Origin: Nocardioides sp. REDSEA-S33_B3
Lineage (GTDB): Bacteria; Actinomycetota; Actinomycetes; Propionibacteriales; Nocardioidaceae
Assembly: GCA_001627335.1 (NCBI GenBank)
Contig: LUPK01000038.1
Span: forward strand, 42,612 to 106,611
Reading direction: 5' to 3'
DNA length: 64,000 nucleotides
Shown here in pieces: positions 15,614 to 24,355 of this stretch; positions within the stretch are counted from its first letter, which is position 1, and each line of letters begins with the position of its first letter. A program made the position numbers and the translations under genes. The notes under the pieces were generated by a model. It ran no database searches. It was not told where the DNA came from and saw only the letters and a list, made by a program, of their open reading frames with translations.

Positions 15614-17626
15614 TCAGAGGGCGGCGGCCACCCGGGTGCCCTGCTCGATCGCGCGCTTGGCGTCCAGCTCGGCGGCGACGTCCGCGCCGCCGATGAGGTG
15701 CGCGGAGTCGTGGGTGAGGCCGTCGAAGACCGAGCGCACCGACTCCTGGCCGGCGCAGACGACCACGTGGTCGACGAGCAGCTCGTGCTGTTCCCCGTCG
15801 ACGGAGTACTGCAGCACCACGCCCTCAGGATGGTCCACCACGGCGGTGTAGCTGGCGCCGGAGACCTTGGTGACGCCCGCCTGCTTCAGCACCGCACGGT
15901 GCGCCCAGCCCGAGGTCTTGCCGAGGTTCTTGCCGATCACCGAGGTCTTGCGCTGCAGCAGCGTCACCTCGCGAGCGGCGGTGCGGGGCTTGGCCTCGGT
16001 GAGGCCGCCGGGGTGGATCGCCGGGTCGCCGACACCCCAGACCTCCATGAAGTCGTCGTGCTCGTCGTGGGTCAGCCAGTGCGACACGTCGACGCCGATG
16101 CCGCCGGCGCCGATGACGGCCACCCGGTGGCCCGGCACGACGCGGCCGGCCAGCACGTCGGCGTACGACACGACGCGCTCGTGGTCCGCGCCGGGCAGGT
16201 CGAGCACGCGTGGCTCCACGCCGGTCGCGACGACGACGTCGTCGAAGCCGGCCAGGTCGTCGGGAGCGGCGTACGTCGAGAGGCGCACGTCCACGCCGAG
16301 CACCTCGAGCCGGCGGGTGAAGTAGCGCAGCGTCTCGGCGAACTCCTCCTTGCCGGGCACCGCCATCGCCAGCCGGAACTGGCCGCCGATCTCCGGCGAG
16401 GCCTCGAAGAGCGTGACCGCGTGGCCGCGCTCGGCAGCGCTGACGGCGGCCGACAGTCCGGCCGGGCCGGCGCCGACGACGGCGACGGACCGCTTGGTGC
16501 GGGTGGGGGAGAGGACCAGCGTGGTCTCGCGACCGGCCCGCGGGTTGACCAGGCAGGACGCCAACTTGTTCTGGAACACGTGGTCCAGGCACGCCTGGTT
16601 GCAGGCGATGCAGGTGTTGATCTCGTCGGCGCGGTCCTCGGCGGCCTTGTTCACGAAGAACGGGTCGGCCAGCAGCGGCCGGGCCATCGAGACCAGGTCG
16701 GCGGTGCCGTCGGCCAGCACCTGCTCGGCGAGCTCGGGGGTGTTGATCCGGTTGGACGCGCAGACCGGCACCGACACCTGGGCCTTGAGCCGCGCGGTCG
16801 CCGAGAGCCAGGCGCCGCGGGGGACCTGGGTGATGATCGTGGGCACCCGCGCCTCGTGCCAGCCGATGCCGGTGTTGAGCACGGTGGCGCCGGCCTCGAC
16901 GAGCCGGTGCGCGAGCTCGAGCACCTCGTCCCAGGTCTGGCCGCCCTCGACCAGGTCGAGCAGCGAGATGCGGTACATGATCGGCAGGTCGGGCCCGACC
17001 AGCTCGCGCGTACGCCGCACGACCTCGACCGGGAAGCGCATCCGCTTCTCCGCGCTGCCGCCCCACGCGTCGGTGCGGTCGTTGGTGCGCGCGGCGAGGA
17101 ACTGGTTGATGAGGTAGCCCTCGGAGCCCATCACCTCGATGGCGTCGTAGCCGGCGCGCTGCGCGAGCGCTGCGGTGCGGGCGAACGCCGTGGCGGTCTT
17201 GTCGACGCCCTTGGTCGAGAGCGCCGAGGGCTTGAACGGGGTGATCGGGCTCTTGCGGCCCGACGCCGACACCGAGATCGGGGTGTAGCCGTAGCGGCCG
17301 GCGTGCAGCACCTGCAGCGCGATGGCGCCGCCGTGCTCGTGCACCGCACCGGTCACCGCCTTGTGCCGCTCGGCCTGCAGCCGGGTGCGCAGCTCGGAGG
17401 CGAACGGCTTGAGCCACCCGCGACGGGTCGGGGCGTATCCGCCGGTGACGATCAGGCCGGTGCCGCCCTTGGCCCGCTCACCGACGTACGCCGCCAGCTT
17501 GGGGATGTCCCACGGGGCGTCCTCGAGGCCGGTGTGCATGGAGCCCATGACGACGCGGTTGCGCAGGGTCAGGTTCCCGAGCGTCAGCGGGCTGAGCAGG
17601 TGCGGGTAGGGGGAGTGGTCGTTCAC
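15614..17626 (-). CDS. fadH: NADPH-dependent 2,4-dienoyl-CoA reductase / old-yellow-enzyme fusion
   Basis: 670-residue two-part flavoprotein. Residues 1-360 form an OYE-type TIM barrel (LLSPLTLGNLTLRNRVVMGS, LHAGRYGY, LVSMARPLLADP). CIACNQACLDHVF with a later cysteine in ASCLVNP supplies the 4Fe-4S ligands. Residues from about 375 contain a Rossmann FAD/NAD(P) domain (SVAVVGAGPAGLSAAVSAAE) and a second GxGxxG (AVIGAGGIGVD). The architecture matches FadH, which reduces 2,4-dienoyl-CoA during unsaturated fatty-acid beta-oxidation; related trimethylamine-dehydrogenase-type enzymes are alternatives. The GTG start overlaps the PadR stop (GTGA), so expression is coupled to that regulator. Confidence 0.87.
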   Translation of the reverse strand: MNDHSPYPHLLSPLTLGNLTLRNRVVMGSMHTGLEDAPWDIPKLAAYVGERAKGGTGLIVTGGYAPTRRGWLKPFASELRTRLQAERHKAVTGAVHEHGGAIALQVLHAGRYGYTPISVSASGRKSPITPFKPSALSTKGVDKTATAFARTAALAQRAGYDAIEVMGSEGYLINQFLAARTNDRTDAWGGSAEKRMRFPVEVVRRTRELVGPDLPIMYRISLLDLVEGGQTWDEVLELAHRLVEAGATVLNTGIGWHEARVPTIITQVPRGAWLSATARLKAQVSVPVCASNRINTPELAEQVLADGTADLVSMARPLLADPFFVNKAAEDRADEINTCIACNQACLDHVFQNKLASCLVNPRAGRETTLVLSPTRTKRSVAVVGAGPAGLSAAVSAAERGHAVTLFEASPEIGGQFRLAMAVPGKEEFAETLRYFTRRLEVLGVDVRLSTYAAPDDLAGFDDVVVATGVEPRVLDLPGADHERVVSYADVLAGRVVPGHRVAVIGAGGIGVDVSHWLTHDEHDDFMEVWGVGDPAIHPGGLTEAKPRTAAREVTLLQRKTSVIGKNLGKTSGWAHRAVLKQAGVTKVSGASYTAVVDHPEGVVLQYSVDGEQHELLVDHVVVCAGQESVRSVFDGLTHDSAHLIGGADVAAELDAKRAIEQGTRVAAAL

Positions 17627-18165
17627 TGGTGAGCCTCCAGGTACTCGGTGAGCCAGGTGATCCAGGTCTGCTCCATCAGCACCCCGCCGCGCAGGACGAG
17701 GTACTGGTCGAGCTCGAGGCTCGGCCCCGAGGAGAGCAGGGTGGTCGGGTCGGGGTAGTCGCGCTTCATCAGCTGCTCGTAGTGGTCGAGCCGCACGTGG
17801 TGGTCGGCGAGGTTGGCGCGCACCACGTCGAGGACGGCCTCGCGGTCACCGAAGGACGCGGCGCGCATCTTCACGGCGAGCTCCGAGCGCAGGGACTGGG
17901 TGTCGGTGGGCTGGGCCAGCCAGTCGGCCAGCGCCGCGCGACCGAGCTCGGTGACGGCGTACACCTTCTTGTCGGGGCGGCCCTCCTGGGCCACGGCCTC
18001 GACGCTGACCCAGCCGTCGCCGTCCATGCGCCCGAGCACCCGGTAGATCTGCTGGTGCGTGGCGCTCCAGAAGAAGCCGATCGAACGACCGAACCGCTTG
18101 GTCAGGTCGAGGCCGGAAGCAGGCTGCTCGCACAGGGCGACCAGCAGGGCGTGCTCGAGGGCCAT
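17623..18165 (-). CDS. PadR family regulator of the fadH operon
   Basis: 180-residue PadR-type protein. Winged helix MALEHALLVALCEQPASGLD to VYAVTELGRAALADWL (residues 1-90), including YRVLGRMDGDGWVSVEAV as recognition helix and wing, is followed by the long helical dimerisation tail of the larger PadR class. First gene of a two-gene operon with fadH, overlapping by 4 bp. A 14-bp palindrome lies 22 bp upstream and is the likely operator. ATG 18165 gives the family-typical N-terminus; ATG 18174, preceded by TAGGTG with a 7-base gap, would add three residues. Confidence 0.85.
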   Translation of the reverse strand: MALEHALLVALCEQPASGLDLTKRFGRSIGFFWSATHQQIYRVLGRMDGDGWVSVEAVAQEGRPDKKVYAVTELGRAALADWLAQPTDTQSLRSELAVKMRAASFGDREAVLDVVRANLADHHVRLDHYEQLMKRDYPDPTTLLSSGPSLELDQYLVLRGGVLMEQTWITWLTEYLEAHQ

Positions 18166-18187
18166 GGGCAGCATCGTGCCGCACCTA

Positions 18188-18201
18188 TGCAACGAGTTGC
18201 A
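18188..18201. promoter_or_regulatory. Palindromic operator candidate upstream of padR-fadH
   Basis: TGCAACGAGTTGCA: perfect 6-bp arms around GA, just upstream of the PadR start and between it and the divergent solute-binding-protein gene. Size and position fit PadR autoregulation. Confidence 0.5.
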
Positions 18202-18268
18202 ATGACCGGGCGGTGTGGTGCCGGTCTCGCCGTGGCCGCGGTGCGGACGCCGGTGATCCGCAAGACCC

Positions 18269-18274
18269 TACGAT
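18269..18274 (+). promoter_or_regulatory. -10-like element, leaderless amino-acid transporter operon
   Basis: TACGAT followed by 6 bases and ATG 18281. No Shine-Dalgarno sequence precedes the start. Confidence 0.55.
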
Positions 18275-18280
18275 CGGCGT

Positions 18281-19162
18281 ATGCGCCGCACCCTCGCCTC
18301 CGCCGCCGTCCTCGCACTCGGGGCGATGGCCCTGACCGCCTGTGCCCCCGTCGAGGAGGCGTCCGACCCGGCCGCCGCCCCCAGCGCGCCGGCCGACGAC
18401 CTGGACCCCGCGAGCTGCGTCACCGACGAGATGCTCCTGGAGCCCGGTGTGCTCACCGTCGGCACCGACTCCCCGGCCTACGAGCCGTGGTTCGTCGACA
18501 ACGACCCCACCAACGGGGAGGGCTACGAGAGCGCTGTCGCCTACGAGGTCGCCGACCGCCTCGGCTTCTCCGAGGACCAGGTCACCTGGGTGAAGGTCCC
18601 CTTCAACACCTCATACGCGCCCGGCGCGAAGGAGTTCGACCTCGACATCAACCAGATCTCGATCACTCCGAAGCGGGCCGAGGTCGTGGACTTCTCCGAG
18701 GGCTACTACCAGGCCGCGCAGGCCGTGATCGCCCTCGACGGGACCGCCGGTGCAGAGGCCACCAGCCTGGACGACCTCGCCGCCCTGCGGCTCGGTGCCC
18801 AGACGGGCACCACCTCGCTGACGGCGATCCGCGACATCATCGCGCCCACGGAGGACCCGGCCGTCTTCGAGGACACCAACGCCGCGAAGCAGGCGTTGGT
18901 CAACGACCAGGTCGACGCGATCCTGGCCGACCTGCCCACCGCGTTCTACATCTCCGCCGTGGAGATCGAGGACAGCGTGATCGTCGGGCAGTTCCAGCCC
19001 GACACCGGCGACCAGGAGGAGTTCGGGATGCTCTTCGAGAAGGGCTCCCCGCTGGTCCCCTGCGTGGACGCCGCGCTCCTCGCGATGCGCGAGGACGGCG
19101 CGCTGGAGGCCATCGAGACCGAGTGGCTCTCCGACGTCGTCGACGTCCCCGAGCTCCAGTAG
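18281..19162 (+). CDS. Polar amino-acid ABC transporter, solute-binding lipoprotein
   Basis: 293-residue exported lipoprotein. The N-terminus MRRTLASAAVLALGAMALTA ends in the lipobox LTAC, so the mature protein is anchored by a lipidated cysteine at about residue 21. The rest is a type-2 periplasmic-binding fold of family 3: LTVGTDSPAYEPWFVDND, DLDINQISITPKRAEVVDFS, and the hinge LGAQTGTTSLTAI. It captures amino acids (glutamine, histidine or arginine type; exact ligand unknown) outside the cell and hands them to the coupled permease. First of three overlapping transporter genes. Confidence 0.9.
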   Translation: MRRTLASAAVLALGAMALTACAPVEEASDPAAAPSAPADDLDPASCVTDEMLLEPGVLTVGTDSPAYEPWFVDNDPTNGEGYESAVAYEVADRLGFSEDQVTWVKVPFNTSYAPGAKEFDLDINQISITPKRAEVVDFSEGYYQAAQAVIALDGTAGAEATSLDDLAALRLGAQTGTTSLTAIRDIIAPTEDPAVFEDTNAAKQALVNDQVDAILADLPTAFYISAVEIEDSVIVGQFQPDTGDQEEFGMLFEKGSPLVPCVDAALLAMREDGALEAIETEWLSDVVDVPELQ

Positions 19163-20019
19163 TGGGCCCCGCCGGCGGCTGGACCCCCAGCGACCACGAG
19201 CTGGGCCGCCGCGAGGTCCGTCGCCGTCAGCGGCGGCGCTCCCTGCTGGTCTCCACCGGCACCACCGTGGTCGTCCTCGGGCTGCTGCTCCTCGGGCTCC
19301 TCGCCGCGCCCGGGTGGCCGCGGGTGCAGGCGCTGTTCTTCTCCTGGGAGGACGCTCGCGAGTCGTTCCCGGCGATCCTCGACGGGATCTGGCTCAACAT
19401 CCGGCTCTTCGTCCTGTGCCAGCTGGCGATCCTGCCACTGGCCCTCCTGATCGCCGTCTCGCGCGGCACGCGGTCTCCCTGGCTCGCGCCGGTGCGGGTC
19501 GTGGCCGTCACCTACACCGACGTGGTGCGCGGCATCCCCACGATCCTGCTGGTGGTGCTGCTGGGGTTCGGGGTCCCGGCGCTGCAGCTGGAGGGGCTCA
19601 CCAACGACCGGACCTTCTGGGCCGGTGTCGCCCTGGTGATCTCCTACTCCGCCTACGTCGCGGAGGTGTTCCGGGCCGGGATCGACTCCGTCCACCCCTC
19701 GCAGGTGGCCAGCGCCCAGGCCCTCGGCCTGGGCCACGTGCGCACGCTGCGCCACGTGGTGGTGCCGCAGGCGGTGCGCCGCGTCGTCCCGCCGCTGCTC
19801 AACGACTTCGTCTCGCTGCAGAAGGACACGGCGCTGGTCTCCGCGGTCGGGGTCTTCGACGCCGTCTACACCGCGCGGGACTACGGCGCCTACAACTTCA
19901 ACTACACCCCGCTCGTGGTGGTCGCGGCGTTCTTCGTCGCGATGACGGTGCCGCTGGCGCGGCTCACCGACTGGTTGCAGCGGCGCCTGGTCGAGCGCGA
20001 GAGGGCGGGGGCACGATGA
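19162..20019 (+). CDS. Polar amino-acid ABC transporter permease
   Basis: 285-residue inner-membrane permease. It starts with a charged cytosolic leader, then about five to six membrane segments. The central VVRGIPTILLVVLLGFGVP and the EAA-like loop HPSQVASAQALGLGHVRTLR followed by HVVVPQAVRRVVPPLLNDFV are diagnostic of the HisM/GlnP group and contact the ATPase. The GTG start shares one base with the TAG stop of the binding-protein gene. This family normally works as a homodimer or with a second permease; only one is present here. Confidence 0.9.
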   Translation: MGPAGGWTPSDHELGRREVRRRQRRRSLLVSTGTTVVVLGLLLLGLLAAPGWPRVQALFFSWEDARESFPAILDGIWLNIRLFVLCQLAILPLALLIAVSRGTRSPWLAPVRVVAVTYTDVVRGIPTILLVVLLGFGVPALQLEGLTNDRTFWAGVALVISYSAYVAEVFRAGIDSVHPSQVASAQALGLGHVRTLRHVVVPQAVRRVVPPLLNDFVSLQKDTALVSAVGVFDAVYTARDYGAYNFNYTPLVVVAAFFVAMTVPLARLTDWLQRRLVERERAGAR

Positions 20020-20753
20020 GTGGGTTGCTGGAGGTCCGCGGCCTGCGCAAGGCGTACGGCGAGCGCCTGGTCCTCGATGACGTCTCCCTGAGCGTGGCCG
20101 CCGGTGACGTCGTGTGCCTGATCGGCTCCTCGGGGTCCGGCAAGTCCACGCTGCTGCGCTGCCTGGACCTGCTCGAGCCCGTCGACGACGGCACCATCCA
20201 TCTCGACGGCGTGGAGATCACCGACCCGGAGGTGGACCTGCGCGCGGTTCGTCGCCGGATGGGCATGGTCTTCCAGGCCTACAACCTCTTCCCGCACCTG
20301 ACGATCCTGGAGAACTGCACGCTCGCGCCGCGACGAGCCCACGGCGTGGGTCGTCGCGAGGCCCGGGACCGGGCCCTGGACCTGCTGGGTCGCTTCGGGC
20401 TGGCCGAGCACGTGGACAAGCACCCCGACCGGCTCTCGGGTGGCCAGCAGCAGCGCGCCGCCGTCGTACGAGCCCTGTGCACGCAGCCGACCCTGCTGCT
20501 GCTCGACGAGATCACCGCCGCGCTCGACCCCGAGCTGGTGGGTGAGGTGCTCGACATCGTCCGCGACCTCGCCGCGGGCGGGACGACCATGGTGCTGGCC
20601 ACTCACGAGATGGCCTTCGCCCGGGAGGTGGCGACCACCGTGTGCTTCCTGGAGGGCGGCCGCATCCTCGAGCAGGGTCCGCCCGACCGGATCTTCACCC
20701 GCCCCGGGCAGGAGCGCACCCGCGCCTTCCTGCGCCGCGTGCTCCCATCCTGA
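20016..20753 (+). CDS. Polar amino-acid ABC transporter ATP-binding protein
   Basis: 245-residue ABC ATPase. Walker A GSSGSGKST (residues about 36-44), Q-loop FQAYNLFPHLTILEN, signature LSGGQQQRAAVVRAL, Walker B LLLLDEITAALDPELVGEVL and switch histidine in LATHEMAFA are intact. These match the GlnQ/HisP group that powers amino-acid uptake. The ATG at 20016 overlaps the permease stop (ATGA), so stoichiometric coupled translation is likely. In Walker B the usual DEPTSALD reads DEITAALD, a common variant. Confidence 0.93.
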   Translation: MSGLLEVRGLRKAYGERLVLDDVSLSVAAGDVVCLIGSSGSGKSTLLRCLDLLEPVDDGTIHLDGVEITDPEVDLRAVRRRMGMVFQAYNLFPHLTILENCTLAPRRAHGVGRREARDRALDLLGRFGLAEHVDKHPDRLSGGQQQRAAVVRALCTQPTLLLLDEITAALDPELVGEVLDIVRDLAAGGTTMVLATHEMAFAREVATTVCFLEGGRILEQGPPDRIFTRPGQERTRAFLRRVLPS

Positions 20754-20768
20754 ACGCCCCGTCGCACG

Positions 20769-20787
20769 ATGACAGTTTTGCTGTCAT
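20769..20787. promoter_or_regulatory. Operator candidate for the MerR regulator, upstream of the racemase-like gene
   Basis: ATGACAGTTTTGCTGTCAT: perfect 7-bp arms around TTTTG. The inner 17 bases match 14 of 17 positions of the palindrome between merR and fadA at 33158-33174. The right arm overlaps the -10-like CATGAT at 20785-20790, so a bound protein should affect initiation directly. Confidence 0.6.
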
Positions 20788-20790
20788 GAT
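20785..20790 (+). promoter_or_regulatory. -10-like element, leaderless racemase-like gene
   Basis: CATGAT with 7 bases to ATG 20798 and no Shine-Dalgarno sequence. It overlaps the palindromic operator. Confidence 0.5.
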
Positions 20791-20797
20791 CGCGCCC

Positions 20798-21955
20798 ATG
20801 AGTATCGAGCTGGGTCAGGGCACGGGTCCGCTGAAGGGCGTCAAGGTCGTCGAGATCGCGGGCATCGGGCCCGGCCCGCACGCCTGCATGCTGCTGGCCG
20901 ACCTCGGGGCCGACGTGATCCGCGTGGACCGGCCCGGCGGCCAGGCGATGACGGGCGGCTCGCACGACCTGCTCAACCGCGGTCGCCCCAGCGTGGCCCT
21001 CAACCTCAAGGATCCCGAGGCCGTCGCCACGGTGCTCGACCTCGTCGAGGGGGCGGACGTGCTGATCGAGGGCATGCGCCCCGGCGTCGCGGAGCGGCTC
21101 GGCTTCGGCCCCGAGCAGTGCCACGAGCGCAACCCGCGCCTGGTCTACGGGCGAATGACCGGGTGGGGCCAGGACGGTCCGCTGGCCACCGCCGCCGGTC
21201 ACGACATGAACTACATCGCGATCACCGGCACCCTCTTCGGCCTCGGCCAGGACAAGGGCCGCCCGCACTTCCCGGCCAACCTGGTCGGCGACTTCGGCGG
21301 CGGCTCGACGTACCTCGTCATCGGCATCCTCGCCGCGCTGCTCGAGGCGAAGGTCTCGGGCCGGGGCCAGGTCATCGACGCCGCGATCGTCGACGGCACC
21401 GCCAGCCTCAACGCGATGACCGCCGCCTTCCTGCACGCGGGCACCTTCCGCGAGGAGCGTGCGGCCAACCTGCTCGACGGCGGCGCCCCGTTCTACGACG
21501 TCTACGAGACCTCCGACGGGCGGCACATGAGCGTCGGGGCGCTGGAGCCGCAGTTCTTCGCCGAGCTGGTGCGCCTGCTCGACCTCGGCGACCGCTGCCC
21601 GGGGCAGATGGAGTTCGACCGCTTCGACGAGATGCGCGCCCTCTTCGCCGAGACCTTCAAGCAGCGCACGCAGGCCGAGTGGGTCGAGCTCTTCGAGGGC
21701 ACCGACGCCTGTGTCGCCGGGATCATCCCGATGAGCGAGGCCAAGGACCACCCGCACATGGCGGCGCGCCAGGTGTTCGTCGAGAAGGACGGCGTCGTGC
21801 AGCCGCAGCCGGCGCCGCGCTTCTCCCGCACGCCGGCCACGCTGGGCCTCCCGCCGTCGGCCAAGGCCGGCATCCACACCCGTGAGGCGCTCGCCGCGTG
21901 GGGCGTGGAGGACGTCGACGGTCTCATCGAGCGGGGTGCGGCCGTCCAGGCCTAG
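20798..21955 (+). CDS. mcr: CaiB/BaiF CoA-transferase family, alpha-methylacyl-CoA racemase-like
   Basis: 385-residue family III CoA-transferase fold protein. The N-terminal GVKVVEIAGIGPGPHACMLL and ADLGADVIRVDRPGG, then LNRGRPSVALNLKDPEA, and the DFGGGSTYLVIGILAALLEA stretch fit alpha-methylacyl-CoA racemase (Mcr/AMACR), which interconverts the 2R and 2S forms of 2-methyl-branched acyl-CoAs so that beta-oxidation can proceed. A true CoA-transferase is less likely given the GHDMNYIAITG segment typical of racemases. The promoter carries the same palindrome as the MerR-fadA intergenic region, which suggests co-regulation with beta-oxidation. Confidence 0.85.
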   Translation: MSIELGQGTGPLKGVKVVEIAGIGPGPHACMLLADLGADVIRVDRPGGQAMTGGSHDLLNRGRPSVALNLKDPEAVATVLDLVEGADVLIEGMRPGVAERLGFGPEQCHERNPRLVYGRMTGWGQDGPLATAAGHDMNYIAITGTLFGLGQDKGRPHFPANLVGDFGGGSTYLVIGILAALLEAKVSGRGQVIDAAIVDGTASLNAMTAAFLHAGTFREERAANLLDGGAPFYDVYETSDGRHMSVGALEPQFFAELVRLLDLGDRCPGQMEFDRFDEMRALFAETFKQRTQAEWVELFEGTDACVAGIIPMSEAKDHPHMAARQVFVEKDGVVQPQPAPRFSRTPATLGLPPSAKAGIHTREALAAWGVEDVDGLIERGAAVQA

Positions 21956-21964
21956 GTTCCTTCT

Positions 21965-21970
21965 TAGGCT
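21965..21970 (+). promoter_or_regulatory. -10-like element, leaderless amidotransferase gene
   Basis: TAGGCT, 7 bases, then GTG 21978. No Shine-Dalgarno sequence. Confidence 0.5.
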
Positions 21971-21977
21971 TGCCCGC

Positions 21978-22721
21978 GTGCGGCCCTTCCTCTTCCTCGG
22001 CACGCGCGCCGAGGACCGCGCCGCCGACGGTGAGTACGACGCCGTCCTCCGCTTCTCAGGGCTCGAGGAGTCCGAGTGCCGGCGGGTGCGGCTGGAGCGC
22101 GACTCGCTCACCGACGTGCTCGGCGAGGTCGACCTCGACGACTGGTCCGGGGTCATCCTCGGGGGCGGTCCGTTCAACGTCTCCGACCCCGAGGAGCTGA
22201 AGTCGCCGGCGCAGCTGCGTGCCGAGGCCGAGCTCCGGGCGCTGGCGCTGCAGGTGATCGAGACCGACACCGCGTTCCTGGGCTGCTGCTACGGCATCGG
22301 CACCCTCGGAGGGCTGCTGGGCGGCCTGGTCGACCGGACCTACGGCGAACCGATCGGGGCGCTGCCGATCACGCTGACCGACGCCGGGCGCGAGGACCCG
22401 CTCCTCGGCGTGCTGCCGGCGACCTTCGACGCCTTCCTCGGTCACAAGGAGGCCGTCCACACGCTCCCTCGGGGCGCGGTGCTGCTCGCCTCCTCGGCCA
22501 CCTGTCCTGTGCAGGCGTTCCGCCTGGGCTCGCGGGTCTACGCGACCCAGTTCCACCCCGAGCTCGACAACGACGGGCTGGTGACCCGGATCGAGGTCTA
22601 CCGCCACTACGGATACTTCGAGCCCGCCGGCGCCAGTGCCCTCATCGACTCCGCGCGCGCCGCCCGGGTCACCGAGCCGCCCCGCCTGCTCGCCCGTTTC
22701 GTGGAGCTCTTCGCGCGCTGA
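21978..22721 (+). CDS. Class I glutamine amidotransferase-like protein
   Basis: 247-residue type-1 GATase domain protein resembling stand-alone GMP-synthase-type (GuaA-like) amidotransferases. The nucleophile elbow is GCCYGIG, with Cys104 as the likely catalytic residue; the His-Glu pair is in QFHPELD. Such proteins hydrolyse glutamine, or gamma-glutamyl amides, and pass ammonia to a partner; several free-standing members detoxify or degrade gamma-glutamyl compounds. No synthetase partner is adjacent. Leaderless GTG start. A composite palindromic repeat begins 4 bp after the stop. Confidence 0.82.
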   Translation: MRPFLFLGTRAEDRAADGEYDAVLRFSGLEESECRRVRLERDSLTDVLGEVDLDDWSGVILGGGPFNVSDPEELKSPAQLRAEAELRALALQVIETDTAFLGCCYGIGTLGGLLGGLVDRTYGEPIGALPITLTDAGREDPLLGVLPATFDAFLGHKEAVHTLPRGAVLLASSATCPVQAFRLGSRVYATQFHPELDNDGLVTRIEVYRHYGYFEPAGASALIDSARAARVTEPPRLLARFVELFAR

Positions 22722-22725
22722 GGAC

Positions 22726-22830
22726 GGTGGTCGAGCAGCGAGCGCCAGCGAGCGCGCGTCGAGACTGCCGGGCTGAGGCGGTTGGTCTCGACGCCCGTTC
22801 GTCGCTGGCGCTCCTCACTGCTCGACCACC
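22726..22830. repeat. Composite palindromic element (family A)
   Basis: Starts GGTGGTCGAGCAGCGAGCG and ends ACTGCTCGACCACC, with an inverted second half. Same 38-bp unit as 15507 (here 22729-22766) with few changes. It fills most of the gap between the amidotransferase and the flavin monooxygenase and can fold into a long hairpin. Confidence 0.8.
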
Positions 22831-22873
22831 CAGCCCGCCTAATGAACATCTGTCAATAGCGCCGGTTCTCGGC

Positions 22874-22879
22874 TACCGT
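22874..22879 (+). promoter_or_regulatory. -10-like element, leaderless monooxygenase gene
   Basis: TACCGT, 6 bases, then ATG 22886, with no Shine-Dalgarno sequence. Confidence 0.5.
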
Positions 22880-22885
22880 CACCCC

Positions 22886-24355
22886 ATGAGCCAGACCCAG
22901 CCCGAGCACGTCGACGTCCTGGTGGTGGGGGCCGGCCTGTCCGGCATCGGCGCCGCCGCCCAGCTGCGCAGCCGCCACCCCGGCCGCACCGTCGCGGTGC
23001 TCGAGGCCCGCGAGAGCCTCGGTGGCACGTGGGACCTGTTCCGCTACCCCGGCATCCGCTCGGACTCCGACATGTTCACCTTCGGCTACCGCTGGCGCCC
23101 CTGGCCCAGCGACACCTCGCTGGCCGACGGTCCGCTGATCCTCGACTACCTCCGCACGGTCGCGGAGGAGTACGGCGTCGACGAGCTGATCCGCTACCGG
23201 CACAAGGTCGTCGCGGCTGCCTGGGACTCCACCGACCAGCGGTGGACCGTGACCGTCGAGGTCTCGACAGGCTCGACCGGCGGGGAGTCGGAGACCAGGA
23301 CGATCACGACGGGGCTGCTGTGGGGCTGCTCGGGCTACTACGACTACGACACCGGTCACGCGCCGGAGTTCCCCGGGGCCGAGCGGTTCCAGGGCGAGAT
23401 CGTGCACCCGCAGTTCTGGCCCGAGGACCTCGACCACACGGGCAAGAAGGTCGTGGTCATAGGGTCGGGCGCCACCGCGATCACGCTGGTGCCCGCGATG
23501 GCCGGCGAGACCGAGCACGTCACGATGCTGCAGCGCTCACCGACGTACGTCCTGAACCGCCCGGCCCGTGACCCACTGGCCCGCAAGCTGGCCAGGCTGC
23601 CGGAGCAGGTGCGCTACCCGGTCGTGCGCTGGGCCAACATCCTGATGCAGGTCGGGTCCTACCAGGCGTTCCAGAAGTGGCCCGCGTGGGCGCGGAAGTA
23701 CATCCGCAGCCAGACGGTGAAGCTCGTCCCCGACCACGTCGACGTCGACACCCACTTCAACCCCAGCTACGACCCGTGGGACCAGCGCCTGTGCGTCGTG
23801 CCGAACGCCGACCTGTTCAAGGCGCTGCGCAGCGGCGGCGCGAGCATCGTCACCGACACCATCGAGACCTTCGACGAGACCGGCATCCGGCTCACCTCCG
23901 GCGAGCACCTCGACGCCGACGTGATCGTCACCGCCACCGGGCTCAAGCTCAAGCCGTTCGGTGGCTTCACGATGACCGTCGACGGCGCGGAGGTGAAGCT
24001 GCACGACACGATGGCCTACAAGGCGCTGATGCTCTCCGACGTGCCGAACTTCGTGTTCACCATCGGTTACACCAACGCCTCCTGGACCCTCAAGGCCGAC
24101 CTGGTCAGCGACTTCGTCTGCCGGATGCTCGACCACCTCGACCGCACCGGTCAGCGGTCCTTCGTGCCGCGCCGCGACCAGGGCGTGGGGGAGCGGCCCT
24201 TCATGGACTTCCAGTCCGGCTACGTCCTGCGTGCGCTGGATGACCTGCCCGTGCAGGGTGACCGCGCGCCGTGGCTGCTCAAGCAGAACTACCTCGTCGA
24301 CGTACGCCACATCCGTCGCGGCGAGCTCGACGACGGGGTGCTGGAGTTCGCCTGA
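22886..24355 (+). CDS. Flavin-containing monooxygenase / Baeyer-Villiger type
   Basis: 489-residue FAD/NADPH monooxygenase. The FAD-binding VDVLVVGAGLSGIGAAAQL (residues about 9-27), the NADPH-binding VVVIGSGATAITLVP, and between them FQGEIVHPQFWPED, which fits the FxGxxxHxxxW fingerprint of Baeyer-Villiger enzymes and related FMOs, are present. It should insert one oxygen atom into a ketone or heteroatom substrate; the natural substrate is unknown. Mycobacterial EthA-like enzymes have the same layout. A 19-bp palindromic repeat core at 23260-23278 is read in frame as VEVSTGSTGG in a variable loop. Leaderless start. Confidence 0.88.
   Translation: MSQTQPEHVDVLVVGAGLSGIGAAAQLRSRHPGRTVAVLEARESLGGTWDLFRYPGIRSDSDMFTFGYRWRPWPSDTSLADGPLILDYLRTVAEEYGVDELIRYRHKVVAAAWDSTDQRWTVTVEVSTGSTGGESETRTITTGLLWGCSGYYDYDTGHAPEFPGAERFQGEIVHPQFWPEDLDHTGKKVVVIGSGATAITLVPAMAGETEHVTMLQRSPTYVLNRPARDPLARKLARLPEQVRYPVVRWANILMQVGSYQAFQKWPAWARKYIRSQTVKLVPDHVDVDTHFNPSYDPWDQRLCVVPNADLFKALRSGGASIVTDTIETFDETGIRLTSGEHLDADVIVTATGLKLKPFGGFTMTVDGAEVKLHDTMAYKALMLSDVPNFVFTIGYTNASWTLKADLVSDFVCRMLDHLDRTGQRSFVPRRDQGVGERPFMDFQSGYVLRALDDLPVQGDRAPWLLKQNYLVDVRHIRRGELDDGVLEFA
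23260..23278 (+). repeat. Short palindromic repeat core inside the monooxygenase gene
   Basis: GGTCTCGACAGGCTCGACC: its ends match the termini of the family A elements, joined by CAG. It lies in frame within the coding sequence at a poorly conserved position. Confidence 0.55.
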
